Source of the DNA: Curvibacter sp. CHRR-16
Lineage (GTDB): Bacteria; Pseudomonadota; Gammaproteobacteria; Burkholderiales; Burkholderiaceae_C
Direction: 5' to 3'
Length of the DNA stretch: 64,000 bases
Assembly (NCBI RefSeq): GCF_018474005.1
Contig: NZ_JAHCSH010000002.1
Span: 124,001-188,000 of the forward strand
Position 1 is the first letter of the stretch. Each line of letters opens with the position of its first letter. Both the position numbers and the translations under genes were made by a program. This document shows, in pieces, positions 1 to 7,008 of this stretch. A model generated the notes under the pieces. That model did not search any database. It saw only the letters and a program-made list of their open reading frames with translations, and was not told where the DNA came from.

Positions 1-384
1 AAAACGAATACGCTGACAGATTGCTATAACAACGACCCTGGAATTGCATATCTGAGGTATAGACGGGTAATTCGGAAAATCACTACCAAAGGCCGACAGG
101 CTGAGCGGCTGATAAGTAGCCATCAACCTTCCCGCATCGTAATTAACCTCTTCACATAAGGGACGCCAGAAATTGTTGGGGACAATTCGCCACTGATTCA
201 GGGCCTTATCAAATTGAGCTATCTCGTCATCCTGGGTTGCAAGGATCGGAGGCGGGACAAAGGTTGCATTAGCAGGCAACAGTGGTACACCTGTTTCCGG
301 ACAAATATTTGCTTTCCCAACCCATAAGAGAAACCGCTCTCGCGCTTCGTAGTGATACACCAGTGTTTCGCTATTGACACTCAT
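1..384 (-). CDS. Partial hypothetical protein, weakly tail-fibre-assembly-like
   Basis: An open frame of 128 codons reads on the minus strand from an ATG at 384 and runs off the left edge without a stop, so the C-terminus is missing. The product starts MSVNSETLVYHYEARERFLL. It has a proline-rich stretch (GVPLLPANATFVPPP) followed by a tryptophan-containing segment (KALNQWRIVPNNFW). That layout, a short Pro-rich lead and then a 'W-x-hydrophobic-VP' segment, recalls small phage tail-fibre assembly or host-specificity accessory proteins, but the resemblance is only impressionistic. No enzyme motif is visible. It lies divergent from brnT. Function unknown; that it is a gene is moderately likely from the long open frame in AT-richer DNA than the inositol region. 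Confidence 0.45.
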   Translation of the reverse strand, partial: MSVNSETLVYHYEARERFLLWVGKANICPETGVPLLPANATFVPPPILATQDDEIAQFDKALNQWRIVPNNFWRPLCEEVNYDAGRLMATYQPLSLSAFGSDFPNYPSIPQICNSRVVVIAICQRIRF

Positions 385-486
385 AGATACTTAGTAAGTT
401 TGGGTGGTAGTGAACCGTACTTCGCTTACTGATTTTCCAACAAATGCTGTGCCTATTTAAATATCTCTTCCAGTTGTGGCGGCTTA

Positions 487-515
487 TTGCTCACTTAAAT
501 TAACGTAGCTACAAT
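487..515 (+). promoter_or_regulatory. Probable sigma-70 promoter of brnTA
   Basis: A -35-like TTGCTC (487-492) and a -10-like TACAAT (510-515) are separated by 17 bases. Transcription would begin near 522, essentially at the brnT ATG (521), so the message would be almost leaderless if the annotated start is right. No strong ribosome binding site precedes that ATG. Confidence 0.45.
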
Positions 516-520
516 AAAGT

Positions 521-790
521 ATGCGCATTGAATTCGACCCAGCAAAAGATGCATCCAATCAAGAGAAGCACGGCCTGTCGCTTGCGCTAGCGGCGGAGCT
601 TGATTGGGATGAGGCTCTGGTCTGGGTGGATGATCGACGCGACTATGGCGAGCTGCGCATGATTGCGCTCGCACCGGAGACCGGGATTTTGTATTACGTG
701 GCGTTTGTGGAGCGCAATGATGCCCGCCGCATCATCAGCTTGCGCAAAGCCAATCGACGCGAGGTGAAGCACTATGTCCAAAGTTACTAA
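521..790 (+). CDS. brnT: BrnT family type II toxin
   Basis: An 89-residue protein with the family signature at its N-terminus (EFDPAKDASNQEKHGLSL) and a conserved C-terminal 'RIISLRKANRREVKHY' segment. BrnT toxins are small ribonucleases with a RelE-like fold that stop translation. The partner BrnA neutralises them and represses the operon as a complex. Length is that of the family. The toxin gene comes first and the antitoxin gene overlaps its last 17 bases, the usual brnTA order. The module lies in an accessory stretch next to an edge-truncated ORF and upstream of a second toxin-antitoxin pair. Identification rests on the motif and the gene pairing; activity is inferred. Confidence 0.9.
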   Translation: MRIEFDPAKDASNQEKHGLSLALAAELDWDEALVWVDDRRDYGELRMIALAPETGILYYVAFVERNDARRIISLRKANRREVKHYVQSY

Positions 791-1073
791 ACGACCAGCT
801 GTTGTCATGCCCACCGTGGCTGAAGACAGGGCCATTACCGCTGCTGCCAAGGCCGATCCTGATGCACAACCGCTAACGCCCAAGCAGCTACAAGCCATGG
901 TGCCGCTCAAAACGGTGCGCGGTCGCCCGAAGTCTGCCAGCAAAAAACTACTGGTCTCTGTGCGCTACAGCCCGGAGGTGGTGGCGTATTTCAAATCCAC
1001 TGGCGAGGGCTGGCAATCGCGCATGGATGGCGTACTGCAGCAGTATGTTGCCGAGCATTCGCGCAGAGCGTGA
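774..1073 (+). CDS. brnA: BrnA family antitoxin
   Basis: A 99-residue protein. The C-terminal half (from about residue 48) carries the BrnA signature: RGRPKSASKK, then a ribbon-helix-helix-like segment (VSVRYSPEVVAYFKSTGEGW) and a terminal helix. The N-terminal half is low-complexity and probably flexible, and would wrap the toxin. BrnA proteins bind DNA through the ribbon-helix-helix and neutralise BrnT. The gene overlaps brnT by 17 bases, so the two are translationally coupled. Autoregulation of the promoter just upstream of brnT is expected from the family but not shown here. Confidence 0.88.
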   Translation: MSKVTKRPAVVMPTVAEDRAITAAAKADPDAQPLTPKQLQAMVPLKTVRGRPKSASKKLLVSVRYSPEVVAYFKSTGEGWQSRMDGVLQQYVAEHSRRA

Positions 1074-1087
1074 CGGGCTCCCCAGTC

Positions 1088-1146
1088 CAGCACGTGCTGC
1101 ATGGCAGCCAATACCACCGCTGACGGAAAGCTATCGGCTTCCGTCA
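1088..1146. repeat. Two palindromes between brnA and the RpiR regulator
   Basis: CAGCACGTGCTG at 1088-1099 is a perfect 12-bp palindrome. TGACGGAA (1121-1128) and TTCCGTCA (1139-1146) form perfect inverted arms with a 10-base spacer, and GC/GC pairing can extend the stem. No T-run follows, so an intrinsic terminator for brnTA is unlikely. They may be operators in the control region of the regulator gene, or a structured RNA end. Confidence 0.4.
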
Positions 1147-1270
1147 CAAATACAGACGTTTTCCCGTTTCTGCCCCGCCAGAATTCTTGGAGAATGGGCA
1201 CAGACCGTATCTGTAACCAGCCCCACCGCCCAAGGCCTGCCTGGCGGTGCACTTCGGAGTGTTCTGCCCC

Positions 1271-2131
1271 GTGAGTTCCGCCCCACCGTCGTCTGTGGAC
1301 GACCTGATCCAGCGCATTGCCAGTGACTACAACGCGCTGAGCAAGCAGCTCAAAATCATCGCCCGCTATGTGGAGCAGCACCGCGACCACATAGGGCTGG
1401 AGGGCATTTTGGATGTGGCGCGCAACTGCGGCGTGCAGCCTTCGGCCATCGTGCGCTTTGCCAAGCACTTTGGCTTTTCGGGCTTTAGCCAGCTGCAGGC
1501 GGTGTTCCGCGAAGGGCTGTCGCGCCAGTTGGTGCCGGGGCGCAATTACCAGGCCCGCATTCGCGAGGTCATCGAGTCGGCCAACAAGCCGCTGGATGCG
1601 GCGGACATTGCGCGGGAATTCATCAGCGGCTGCCAAGCGGGCATGCAGGAGCTGCAGCAGGCGCTGGATCCGGTGGCGCTGGACAAAGCGGTAACGCTGC
1701 TGCAGCAGGCCGACAGTATTTGGATTTGCGGCTCGCGCCGTTCGCTGCCCATAGCAGCCTACCTGGACTACGCGCTGCAGCACACCGACAAGCGCGTGGG
1801 CCTGATCTCGGCGCTGGGCAATATGCACTTGGGCCAAACGCGCTCGGTGCGCGCGGGGGATGTGCTCATCGCCATCTCCTTCGCGCCCTACGCCAACGAG
1901 ACAGTGCAAGTGACCGAACTGGCGCACGAGCGCGGCGCGCACATCATCGCCATCACCGACAGCCTGATGAGCCCCCTGTCCACCCACGCCCACACCACGC
2001 TGGTGGTGCAAGACCACTCCACCTTTGGCTTCAGGTCGCTGAGCAGCACCATGTGCCTGGCGCAAAGCCTGTTCATCGCCCTGGCCTATCGGCTGGAGCT
2101 GCCCTACCAGCCGACGACGGGGAAGGTCTAG
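1271..2131 (+). CDS. RpiR family transcriptional regulator, probable inositol repressor
   Basis: The protein has an N-terminal helix-turn-helix of the RpiR type (about residues 5-80, with GILDVARNCGVQPSAIVRFA) and a C-terminal SIS sugar-isomerase domain (about 130-270, with SIWICGSRRS and DVLIAISFAPY). RpiR regulators sense phosphosugars through the SIS domain, and several proteobacterial ones control inositol catabolism. The position next to iolG and the palindromes in both iol control regions support that role. The open frame extends upstream to a GTG at 1247. I place the start at the GTG at 1271 (MSSAPPSSVDDL, 286 residues), where family similarity begins, but 1247 or 1259 cannot be excluded. 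The specific name iolR is not assigned because the ligand is inferred. Confidence 0.85.
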   Translation: MSSAPPSSVDDLIQRIASDYNALSKQLKIIARYVEQHRDHIGLEGILDVARNCGVQPSAIVRFAKHFGFSGFSQLQAVFREGLSRQLVPGRNYQARIREVIESANKPLDAADIAREFISGCQAGMQELQQALDPVALDKAVTLLQQADSIWICGSRRSLPIAAYLDYALQHTDKRVGLISALGNMHLGQTRSVRAGDVLIAISFAPYANETVQVTELAHERGAHIIAITDSLMSPLSTHAHTTLVVQDHSTFGFRSLSSTMCLAQSLFIALAYRLELPYQPTTGKV

Positions 2132-2158
2132 CCTAGTAGCTTGGATGAGCATATTTTA

Positions 2159-2174
2159 TTTCCCAAACAGGAAA
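2159..2174. promoter_or_regulatory. Candidate HipB operator O1
   Basis: TTTCC-CAAACA-GGAAA is a perfect inverted repeat with a 6-base spacer, extendable to ATTTCC/GGAAAT (2158-2175). It lies just upstream of the predicted -35 box of hipBA. E. coli HipB binds TATCC-N8-GGATA pairs, so half-site and architecture fit, with a shorter spacer here. Confidence 0.55.
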
Positions 2175-2179
2175 TTTTG

Positions 2180-2208
2180 TTGCGCAAAGGTCTGTTGCAC
2201 ACCATAAT
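2180..2208 (+). promoter_or_regulatory. Predicted hipBA promoter
   Basis: A -35-like TTGCGC (2180-2185) and a -10-like CATAAT (2203-2208) are separated by 17 bases. Operator O1 lies immediately upstream and O2 overlaps the end of the -10 and the expected start point, the arrangement expected for autorepression. Confidence 0.5.
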
Positions 2209-2223
2209 TTCCCGTACGGGATA
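2208..2223. promoter_or_regulatory. Candidate HipB operator O2
   Basis: TTTCC-CGTACG-GGATA has the same half-site and 6-base spacing as O1, and its centre CCCGTACGGG is itself palindromic. Centre-to-centre distance to O1 is 49 bp. It ends 11 bases before the hipB ATG (2235) and covers the predicted transcription start. Confidence 0.55.
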
Positions 2224-2234
2224 TTCAACAGACC

Positions 2235-2492
2235 ATGACAACCATCCAATCGCCCCAGCAACTGGGCCAGGCCTTGCGTGCCGCACGCAAGCAACTGGCG
2301 TTGACACAACCCCAGCTAGCACTGGCAGCGGGGGTGGGTGTGCGCTTTATCGTGGATTTGGAGGCTGGCAAACCGACGGTGAGGCTGGAAAACGTGTTGC
2401 GCGTTATCGATGCGTTGGGCGGTGTAGTGCAGTTGATTGGACTTCCATTGGCTACCAACAGCACAGACGAAGGTGGCGCACATGGCGCATGA
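2235..2492 (+). CDS. hipB: HipB-like antitoxin, XRE family
   Basis: An 85-residue protein with a helix-turn-helix of the Cro/XRE type at about residues 8-62 (LGQALRAARKQLALTQPQLA, then the recognition helix around GVRFIVDLEAGK). This is the classic HipB layout: DNA-binding dimer plus a short C-terminal tail. HipB proteins neutralise the kinase toxin HipA and repress hipBA. The hipA reading frame starts 11 bases inside the hipB end, so they are translationally coupled. Two inverted repeats flank the predicted promoter and are the likely autoregulatory sites. Confidence 0.85.
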   Translation: MTTIQSPQQLGQALRAARKQLALTQPQLALAAGVGVRFIVDLEAGKPTVRLENVLRVIDALGGVVQLIGLPLATNSTDEGGAHGA

Positions 2493-3774
2493 ACTGCAAG
2501 TTTGGCTTTTTTCCCAGCGCGTGGGCACGCTGGCACTGGTGGATGGGCGACTCCATTTTGCGTATGCCCCTGACTGGCTGTTGCGGCAAGATGCGGTGGC
2601 CTTGTCAGCTTCGCTTCCTCTGCAAGCTGCGCCGTTTGACGACAAGCAGACACGGCCTTTCTTTGCGGGCTTGTTGCCCGAGGGGCAAATGCGCCGCCTG
2701 ATTGCGCAACAGTTTCAAGTCTCTGGCCAAAATGACTTTGCCCTGCTGGATCTCATAGGGGGCGAGTGTGCAGGGGCGGTTACCTTTCTGGAACCGGAGC
2801 AAGCGTTGCCTGCCACTGTGGGCCAGCCCAGCAACACGGATGTGCAGTGGCTCAGTGATGAAGAAGTGGTAGCCATTCTGGAGGAGTTACCACGCCGCCC
2901 GATGCTGGCCGGCAAAGACGGTTTGCGGCTTTCATTGGCCGGTGCACAGGACAAACTGCCTGTGGTCTTCGACGGTGTACGGATTGGCTTACCTCTGCGT
3001 GGAACGCCTAGCTCCCACATCTTGAAACCAGCTATCCATTCGGTTGCGGACAGTGTGGTGAATGAAGGATTTTGCATGGCATTGGCACAAGTCATGCAGC
3101 TACAACCTGCCAAGGCCGCCGTGCACAAGGTGTTCGACCGTTCATTTCTGCTGGTAGAGCGTTATGACCGACTGGTGGATAAGCAAGGGCTGCTGCAACG
3201 CTTGCACCAAGAGGACTTTTGTCAGGCATTGGGCGTAGTGCCGGAGATGAAGTACCAAAACGAAGGGGGGCCTGACTTGGCCCAGTGTTTTGATTTGGTA
3301 CGCCGCGCCACGCGCCCCAGTGCCCCCCATGTGCTGCGGCTGCTGGACTGCGTGGTATTCAACGCCCTGATTGGCAACAACGATGCGCATGCTAAAAATT
3401 TCTCGTTGCTCTACACAGCAAAGACACCCGTTTTGGCACCGCTGTATGACACGCTGTCCACCGCTATCTGCCCGAGCCTAACTCCCAAGATGGCGATGAA
3501 AATCGGCAGCAAATACAAGTTCAGCGAGGTGGAAAAGCGGCACTGGGAGCAATTTGCTCAGAACGTAGGTGTGACCAAAGCCCAAGCCAAAAGGCGCATT
3601 GTGGAGTGGGCCAAATCACTGCCTGCAGCAGCACGCAAACTGCAAGCAGACACAGTACAAGGCTTTGCTGGCAACACGGTGGTGGAGCAAATCACTGCAC
3701 TGATTGAACAGCGGTGTGCGTTGACAATTCGGCGGCTCACAGAGGCCGACAGCGACACCTCAAGACAAGAATAA
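2482..3774 (+). CDS. hipA: HipA family serine/threonine kinase toxin
   Basis: A 430-residue protein, close to the 440 of E. coli HipA. HipA phosphorylates glutamyl-tRNA synthetase in E. coli and arrests growth; the target here is unknown. Visible motifs: SLAGAQDKLP (151-160), whose serine aligns with the autophosphorylated Ser150 of E. coli HipA; the catalytic loop GNNDAHAKNF (298-307; Asp301); and the metal-binding aspartate in LYDTLS (Asp323). All key residues are present, so the kinase appears intact. The open frame runs upstream to 2437, but the ATG at 2482 follows a good ribosome binding site (AAGGTGG) and begins the family homology (MAHELQVWLF). It sits between the RpiR regulator and iolG, which hints at insertion of the module there. 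Confidence 0.92.
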   Translation: MAHELQVWLFSQRVGTLALVDGRLHFAYAPDWLLRQDAVALSASLPLQAAPFDDKQTRPFFAGLLPEGQMRRLIAQQFQVSGQNDFALLDLIGGECAGAVTFLEPEQALPATVGQPSNTDVQWLSDEEVVAILEELPRRPMLAGKDGLRLSLAGAQDKLPVVFDGVRIGLPLRGTPSSHILKPAIHSVADSVVNEGFCMALAQVMQLQPAKAAVHKVFDRSFLLVERYDRLVDKQGLLQRLHQEDFCQALGVVPEMKYQNEGGPDLAQCFDLVRRATRPSAPHVLRLLDCVVFNALIGNNDAHAKNFSLLYTAKTPVLAPLYDTLSTAICPSLTPKMAMKIGSKYKFSEVEKRHWEQFAQNVGVTKAQAKRRIVEWAKSLPAAARKLQADTVQGFAGNTVVEQITALIEQRCALTIRRLTEADSDTSRQE

Positions 3775-3797
3775 AAATTTATTTAGCGTAAACCATA

Positions 3798-3815
3798 ATA
3801 GAAAAATATTTCTAT
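3798..3815. promoter_or_regulatory. Candidate RpiR operator upstream of iolG
   Basis: ATAGAAA-AATA-TTTCTAT is a perfect 7-bp inverted repeat with a 4-base centre, 65 bases before the iolG ATG. The same TAGAAA-N4-TTTCTA sequence occurs at 11994-12009 between iolC and the transporter genes. It is therefore the best candidate binding site of the RpiR regulator encoded at 1271. Confidence 0.55.
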
Positions 3816-3880
3816 TGCTAGTTATGCTCCCCGGGTCGCGCAGCGTGCTGCGCACCAGAACCAACGACCCGAGGACACGC

Positions 3881-4876
3881 ATGAAAAAAGTAGCCGTATT
3901 CGGTGCTGGCCGCATTGGCCGCATCCACGCCACCAACCTGGCCGCCCTGAGCGGTGTGCAGCTCGCCTATGTGTGCGACGCCATGCCCCAAGCCGCTGCC
4001 GACCTGGCCCAGACGCTGGGTGCTGCAGCGGTAGACATAGACACCGTGCTGGCCGACCGCAGTGTGGACGCGGTGGCCATTTGCTCGCCCACCACCACGC
4101 ACAGCGACCTGATTGCGCGCAGCGCAGCGGCGGGCAAACACATCTTTTGCGAAAAGCCGGTGGACTTGTCCGTGCCCCGCGCCGAGGCCGTGGCACAAAC
4201 CGTGGCCCAAGCGGGTGTGGGCTGCATGATTGGCTTTCAGCGCCGCTTTGACCCCACCTTCAACGAAGCGCGCACGCGCATGGACAAGGGTGAAATTGGC
4301 ACGCCGGAGATGCTGGTCATCACCAGCCGCGACCCCGGCGCGCCGCCGGTGGAGTACATCAAACAGTCGGGCGGCATTTTCCGCGACATGCTGATCCACG
4401 ACTTTGACGTGTTCCGCTGGATTTTGTGTGCCGACGGTGACGAAGCCGCTTGGCTGAGCGCCACCGGCTCGGTGCTGACCAACCCCGCCGTGGGCGAGGC
4501 GGGCGACTTTGACTGCACCGCCGTGACCATCCGCACGCGCAAGGGGCGGCTGTGCCAGATCAACACCACGCGCCGCGCCGCTTATGGCTACGACCAGCGC
4601 TTTGAAGTGCTGGGCTCGCAAGGCATGCTGCAGTGTGGCAACCACGCGCCCAGCCAGGTGCAACAGTGGGATGCGAACGGCATCAAGGCCGACAAGCCAG
4701 AGGCTTTCTTCCTGCAGCGCTACGCAGCGGCATACCGCCTGGAAATAGAGCACTTCTTTGACTGCCTGCAGGCGGGCAAGCCCTTTAAAACCACGGTGCA
4801 CGACGGCGTGCAGGCGCAAAAGCTGGCCGATGCGGCCACCCAAAGCGCCACCACGGGGCAGCCGATTAGCCTATGA
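3881..4876 (+). CDS. iolG: Inositol 2-dehydrogenase
   Basis: A 331-residue Gfo/Idh/MocA-family oxidoreductase. It oxidises myo-inositol to scyllo-inosose with NAD+, the first catabolic step. An N-terminal Rossmann fold carries GAGRIG (8-13), the family EKP motif is at 91-93, and the catalytic D-x3-H pair is in FRDMLIHDFD (Asp169, His173). Although the frame is open from 3815, the ATG at 3881 has a GAGGA ribosome binding site and starts directly at the Rossmann strand (MKKVAVFGAG). It is the only plus-strand catabolic gene of the cluster and ends 7 bases before the convergent SDR gene. A palindrome at 3798-3815 is a likely operator. Confidence 0.9.
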   Translation: MKKVAVFGAGRIGRIHATNLAALSGVQLAYVCDAMPQAAADLAQTLGAAAVDIDTVLADRSVDAVAICSPTTTHSDLIARSAAAGKHIFCEKPVDLSVPRAEAVAQTVAQAGVGCMIGFQRRFDPTFNEARTRMDKGEIGTPEMLVITSRDPGAPPVEYIKQSGGIFRDMLIHDFDVFRWILCADGDEAAWLSATGSVLTNPAVGEAGDFDCTAVTIRTRKGRLCQINTTRRAAYGYDQRFEVLGSQGMLQCGNHAPSQVQQWDANGIKADKPEAFFLQRYAAAYRLEIEHFFDCLQAGKPFKTTVHDGVQAQKLADAATQSATTGQPISL

Positions 4877-4883
4877 ACAGGCC

Positions 4884-5726
4884 TCAGCGCCGCAGTCGCG
4901 TGAGGCCAAATAGCGATGCCAACTTGGTATCCAAGGTGCGAGTGGGCAGTAAGCGCTTGAGCCAGATGAGCTTGGCGCTATTGGTACCCGCCCGGTACAG
5001 TGGGCCTGGCTGCGCTTGCACCAAGTGGTCTGCTAAGCCCCGCGCAAACACATCGGCAGGGGTGGCGGTGGCCTGCGAAGCGCGTGCTCGCTGCAGAACC
5101 GAATCTGCTATGGCGCTGTAGAGCGAATCTGCAGGCAGTTGCACCTGCTCACTGCCCGCATCGCCAAAGCGCGATGCCACACCACCGGGCTGCACGGTAA
5201 CGACATGAATCCCCAATGGCAACAGTTCCATGCGCATGGCATCGGCCATAGCGTGCAAAGCAGCTTTACTAGCGCAATACGCTCCAGCAAAGGGCGTCGT
5301 GACCACCCCCGACACACTGCCTATATGCGCCACGCATGCGCGGGGTGCAGCGGCAAGCAAACACGGCAGCAAGGCCTGTGTCACGACAAGTGGTGCCAGC
5401 ACATTGGTATCGAACTGCTGGCGTATGGCGGCAGGACTGATGTCCAGCATGGCGCCAAACTGGCCGTAGCCCGCGTTGTTGACCAACAGGTGCAACGCTA
5501 CTTTTTCTGTTTGCAGTGTGGATGCCAGTGCAGCGATTGACTGTGCGTCGCTCACATCCAGCGCCATAACTCTGGCCCCCGCTGCAGCCAAGGCCTGCAA
5601 GCGCTCTGGTCTGCGTGCGGTAGCGATTACCTGCCAACCGCGCTGCAGCAACTCGACTGCCAAAGCCGCTCCAATGCCACTAGAGCAGCCAGTGATAAGG
5701 GCAGTAAAAGGTGTTGATGAAGTCAT
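4884..5726 (-). CDS. Short-chain dehydrogenase/reductase
   Basis: A 280-residue classical SDR. The cofactor motif TGCSSGIG lies at 12-19, NNAG at 83-86, the catalytic serine at about 137 (GSVSG) and the Y-x3-K pair at Tyr150/Lys154. The early arginines (ARRPERL, 37-43) suggest NADP(H) use. The start ATG at 5726 overlaps the stop of the thioesterase gene by four bases (ATGA), so the two are coupled; the frame is open further upstream to 6200 but that part is the antisense/other-frame shadow of the thioesterase. It is the last gene of the minus-strand inositol set. It is not one of the standard iol genes; substrate unknown. Similar proteins are often annotated only as SDR family oxidoreductases. 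Confidence 0.85.
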   Translation of the reverse strand: MTSSTPFTALITGCSSGIGAALAVELLQRGWQVIATARRPERLQALAAAGARVMALDVSDAQSIAALASTLQTEKVALHLLVNNAGYGQFGAMLDISPAAIRQQFDTNVLAPLVVTQALLPCLLAAAPRACVAHIGSVSGVVTTPFAGAYCASKAALHAMADAMRMELLPLGIHVVTVQPGGVASRFGDAGSEQVQLPADSLYSAIADSVLQRARASQATATPADVFARGLADHLVQAQPGPLYRAGTNSAKLIWLKRLLPTRTLDTKLASLFGLTRLRR

Positions 5727-6142
5727 ATTGATGCAAGATGTATGGAATACGTGCCCACCGCATGCGCCACAGGCTCGCTCTGGCCTTGGGAGTAGAGGTA
5801 GACCTCGCCCACCACCAGGCTGCGGCCTACTTTGAGCAGGCGGCATTCCCCCACGATGCGGGCATCGGCACTGGGTTTGCGCAGAAAGTTGATGTTCAGG
5901 CTGGTGGTGACCGCCAGCGGCACGATGCCTATGCGGCCCAGTATGGCAACGTACAGCGCCACATCGGCCACGGCCATGAGCACGGGGCCAGAGACGGTGC
6001 CACCGGGGCGGAGCTGCTCTGGCCCGACAGGGTGGGACACCGTGGCGCAGTCCGGGCCGATGGACTCGACCACGCACTGCGTTTGCGGAAATTGGGCGGC
6101 CAAAAAGGCCGCTACTTCGTGTTGGCTGGCAGGCATGCCCAC
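5723..6142 (-). CDS. PaaI-type hotdog-fold thioesterase
   Basis: A 139-residue single hotdog domain of the PaaI/4HBT type. The characteristic central segment is PEQLRPGGTVSGPVLMAVAD, which forms the long helix and lines the acyl-CoA site, followed by AVTTSLNINFLRKPSADARI. Such enzymes hydrolyse acyl-CoA esters; the natural substrate cannot be told. Start is the GTG at 6142 or the ATG at 6136. It follows iolB by 32 bases and overlaps the SDR gene, so it is probably co-transcribed with the inositol genes. A role in this pathway, which ends in acetyl-CoA and a semialdehyde, is possible but unproven. Confidence 0.8.
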   Translation of the reverse strand: MGMPASQHEVAAFLAAQFPQTQCVVESIGPDCATVSHPVGPEQLRPGGTVSGPVLMAVADVALYVAILGRIGIVPLAVTTSLNINFLRKPSADARIVGECRLLKVGRSLVVGEVYLYSQGQSEPVAHAVGTYSIHLASI

Positions 6143-6174
6143 AGCTTACTGCCTTAGTGCCGGATTGGGCAGCC

Positions 6175-6984
6175 CTACTTTGGAGCCAGCATCCACTCAT
6201 GCGCGGGGTCGTTTTTGAACACCCAAAAACGGTTGGGCCCAGCCATGACGTTGAGGTAGTAGGACTCGTAGCCGTGCGGAGCCACCACGGGGTGGTAGCC
6301 GCGCGGCACCATCACCACGTCGTGGTTTTCCACCGCGCAGGCTTCGTCTAGGCTGCGGTCGTCGGTGTACACGCGCTGGAAGGCAAAGCCTTGCGGCGGG
6401 TGCAGGCGGTGGTAGTAGGTTTCTTCCAACTGCGTTTCCACGGGCGGCTGCTCCAGGTCGTGCTTGTGCGGCGGGTAGCTGCTGCTGTGGCTGGCGGGGG
6501 TGCGCACCTCCACCACCAGCAGATGGGCGGCCAGCGGGTTGTCGTGCGGCAAGATGTCGCACACATAGCGGGTGTTGGTGCCCTGCCCGCGCACGCTGCG
6601 GCGCATGGTGGCGGGGTCTAGCAGGGTCACGGGGCGGGGCTTGTCGTCACCGGGGGCGCTGCACAGGGCCACCTCGGCATTGCCATGGGCGCGAATGACC
6701 ACCTGCTTGCCCGGCGGCACATACAGCGCAGCAGGGGCTACGGGGTCGAACACCGACAAGCGGGTGCCCATGCGCTCAAATACTTGGCCGTCTACCTCCA
6801 TGTCCACCACACCGGTGAGCACCACCACGCAATGCTCCCGCGTGAGGGTGGGGACGTGCTCGACATCGCCCGCGACCAAGCGCACGGCCCGAAAGCCCAC
6901 ATAAGTCCACCCAGCCCGCTCGGGCGTGATGTGGACGATTTCGCGGCCTGTGGGGGTGGCCTTTACGTGCAGTGGGCTGACCAT
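6175..6984 (-). CDS. iolB: 5-deoxy-glucuronate isomerase
   Basis: A 269-residue bicupin. It converts 5-deoxy-D-glucuronate to 5-dehydro-2-deoxy-D-gluconate (DKG). The C-terminal cupin carries the metal ligands: SSYPPHKHD (two histidines, about 170), a glutamate in EETYYH and a histidine in VPRGYHPVVAPHGYES. The length matches the family. The ATG at 6984 is preceded by GGAGG at a good distance. It lies 24 bases downstream of iolE in the iolC-D-E-B order. Confidence 0.93.
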   Translation of the reverse strand: MVSPLHVKATPTGREIVHITPERAGWTYVGFRAVRLVAGDVEHVPTLTREHCVVVLTGVVDMEVDGQVFERMGTRLSVFDPVAPAALYVPPGKQVVIRAHGNAEVALCSAPGDDKPRPVTLLDPATMRRSVRGQGTNTRYVCDILPHDNPLAAHLLVVEVRTPASHSSSYPPHKHDLEQPPVETQLEETYYHRLHPPQGFAFQRVYTDDRSLDEACAVENHDVVMVPRGYHPVVAPHGYESYYLNVMAGPNRFWVFKNDPAHEWMLAPK

Positions 6985-7008
6985 GGGTGCCTCCTGTGCT
7001 GGTGCGGT

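Noticed and set aside
965-2152. 395-codon open frame on the minus strand
   Set aside because: It lies antisense to the RpiR gene, has no recognisable domain and a His/Arg/Gln-rich composition typical of a shadow frame in GC-rich coding DNA.
3818-4843. 341-codon open frame on the minus strand
   Set aside because: Antisense shadow of iolG; Gly/His/Val-rich with no family match.
4884-6200. 438-codon frame suggesting a longer SDR with an N-terminal extension
   Set aside because: The first 158 codons are an Arg/His/Pro-rich shadow of the thioesterase and intergenic DNA. The SDR proper begins at 5726, in ATGA overlap with the thioesterase stop.
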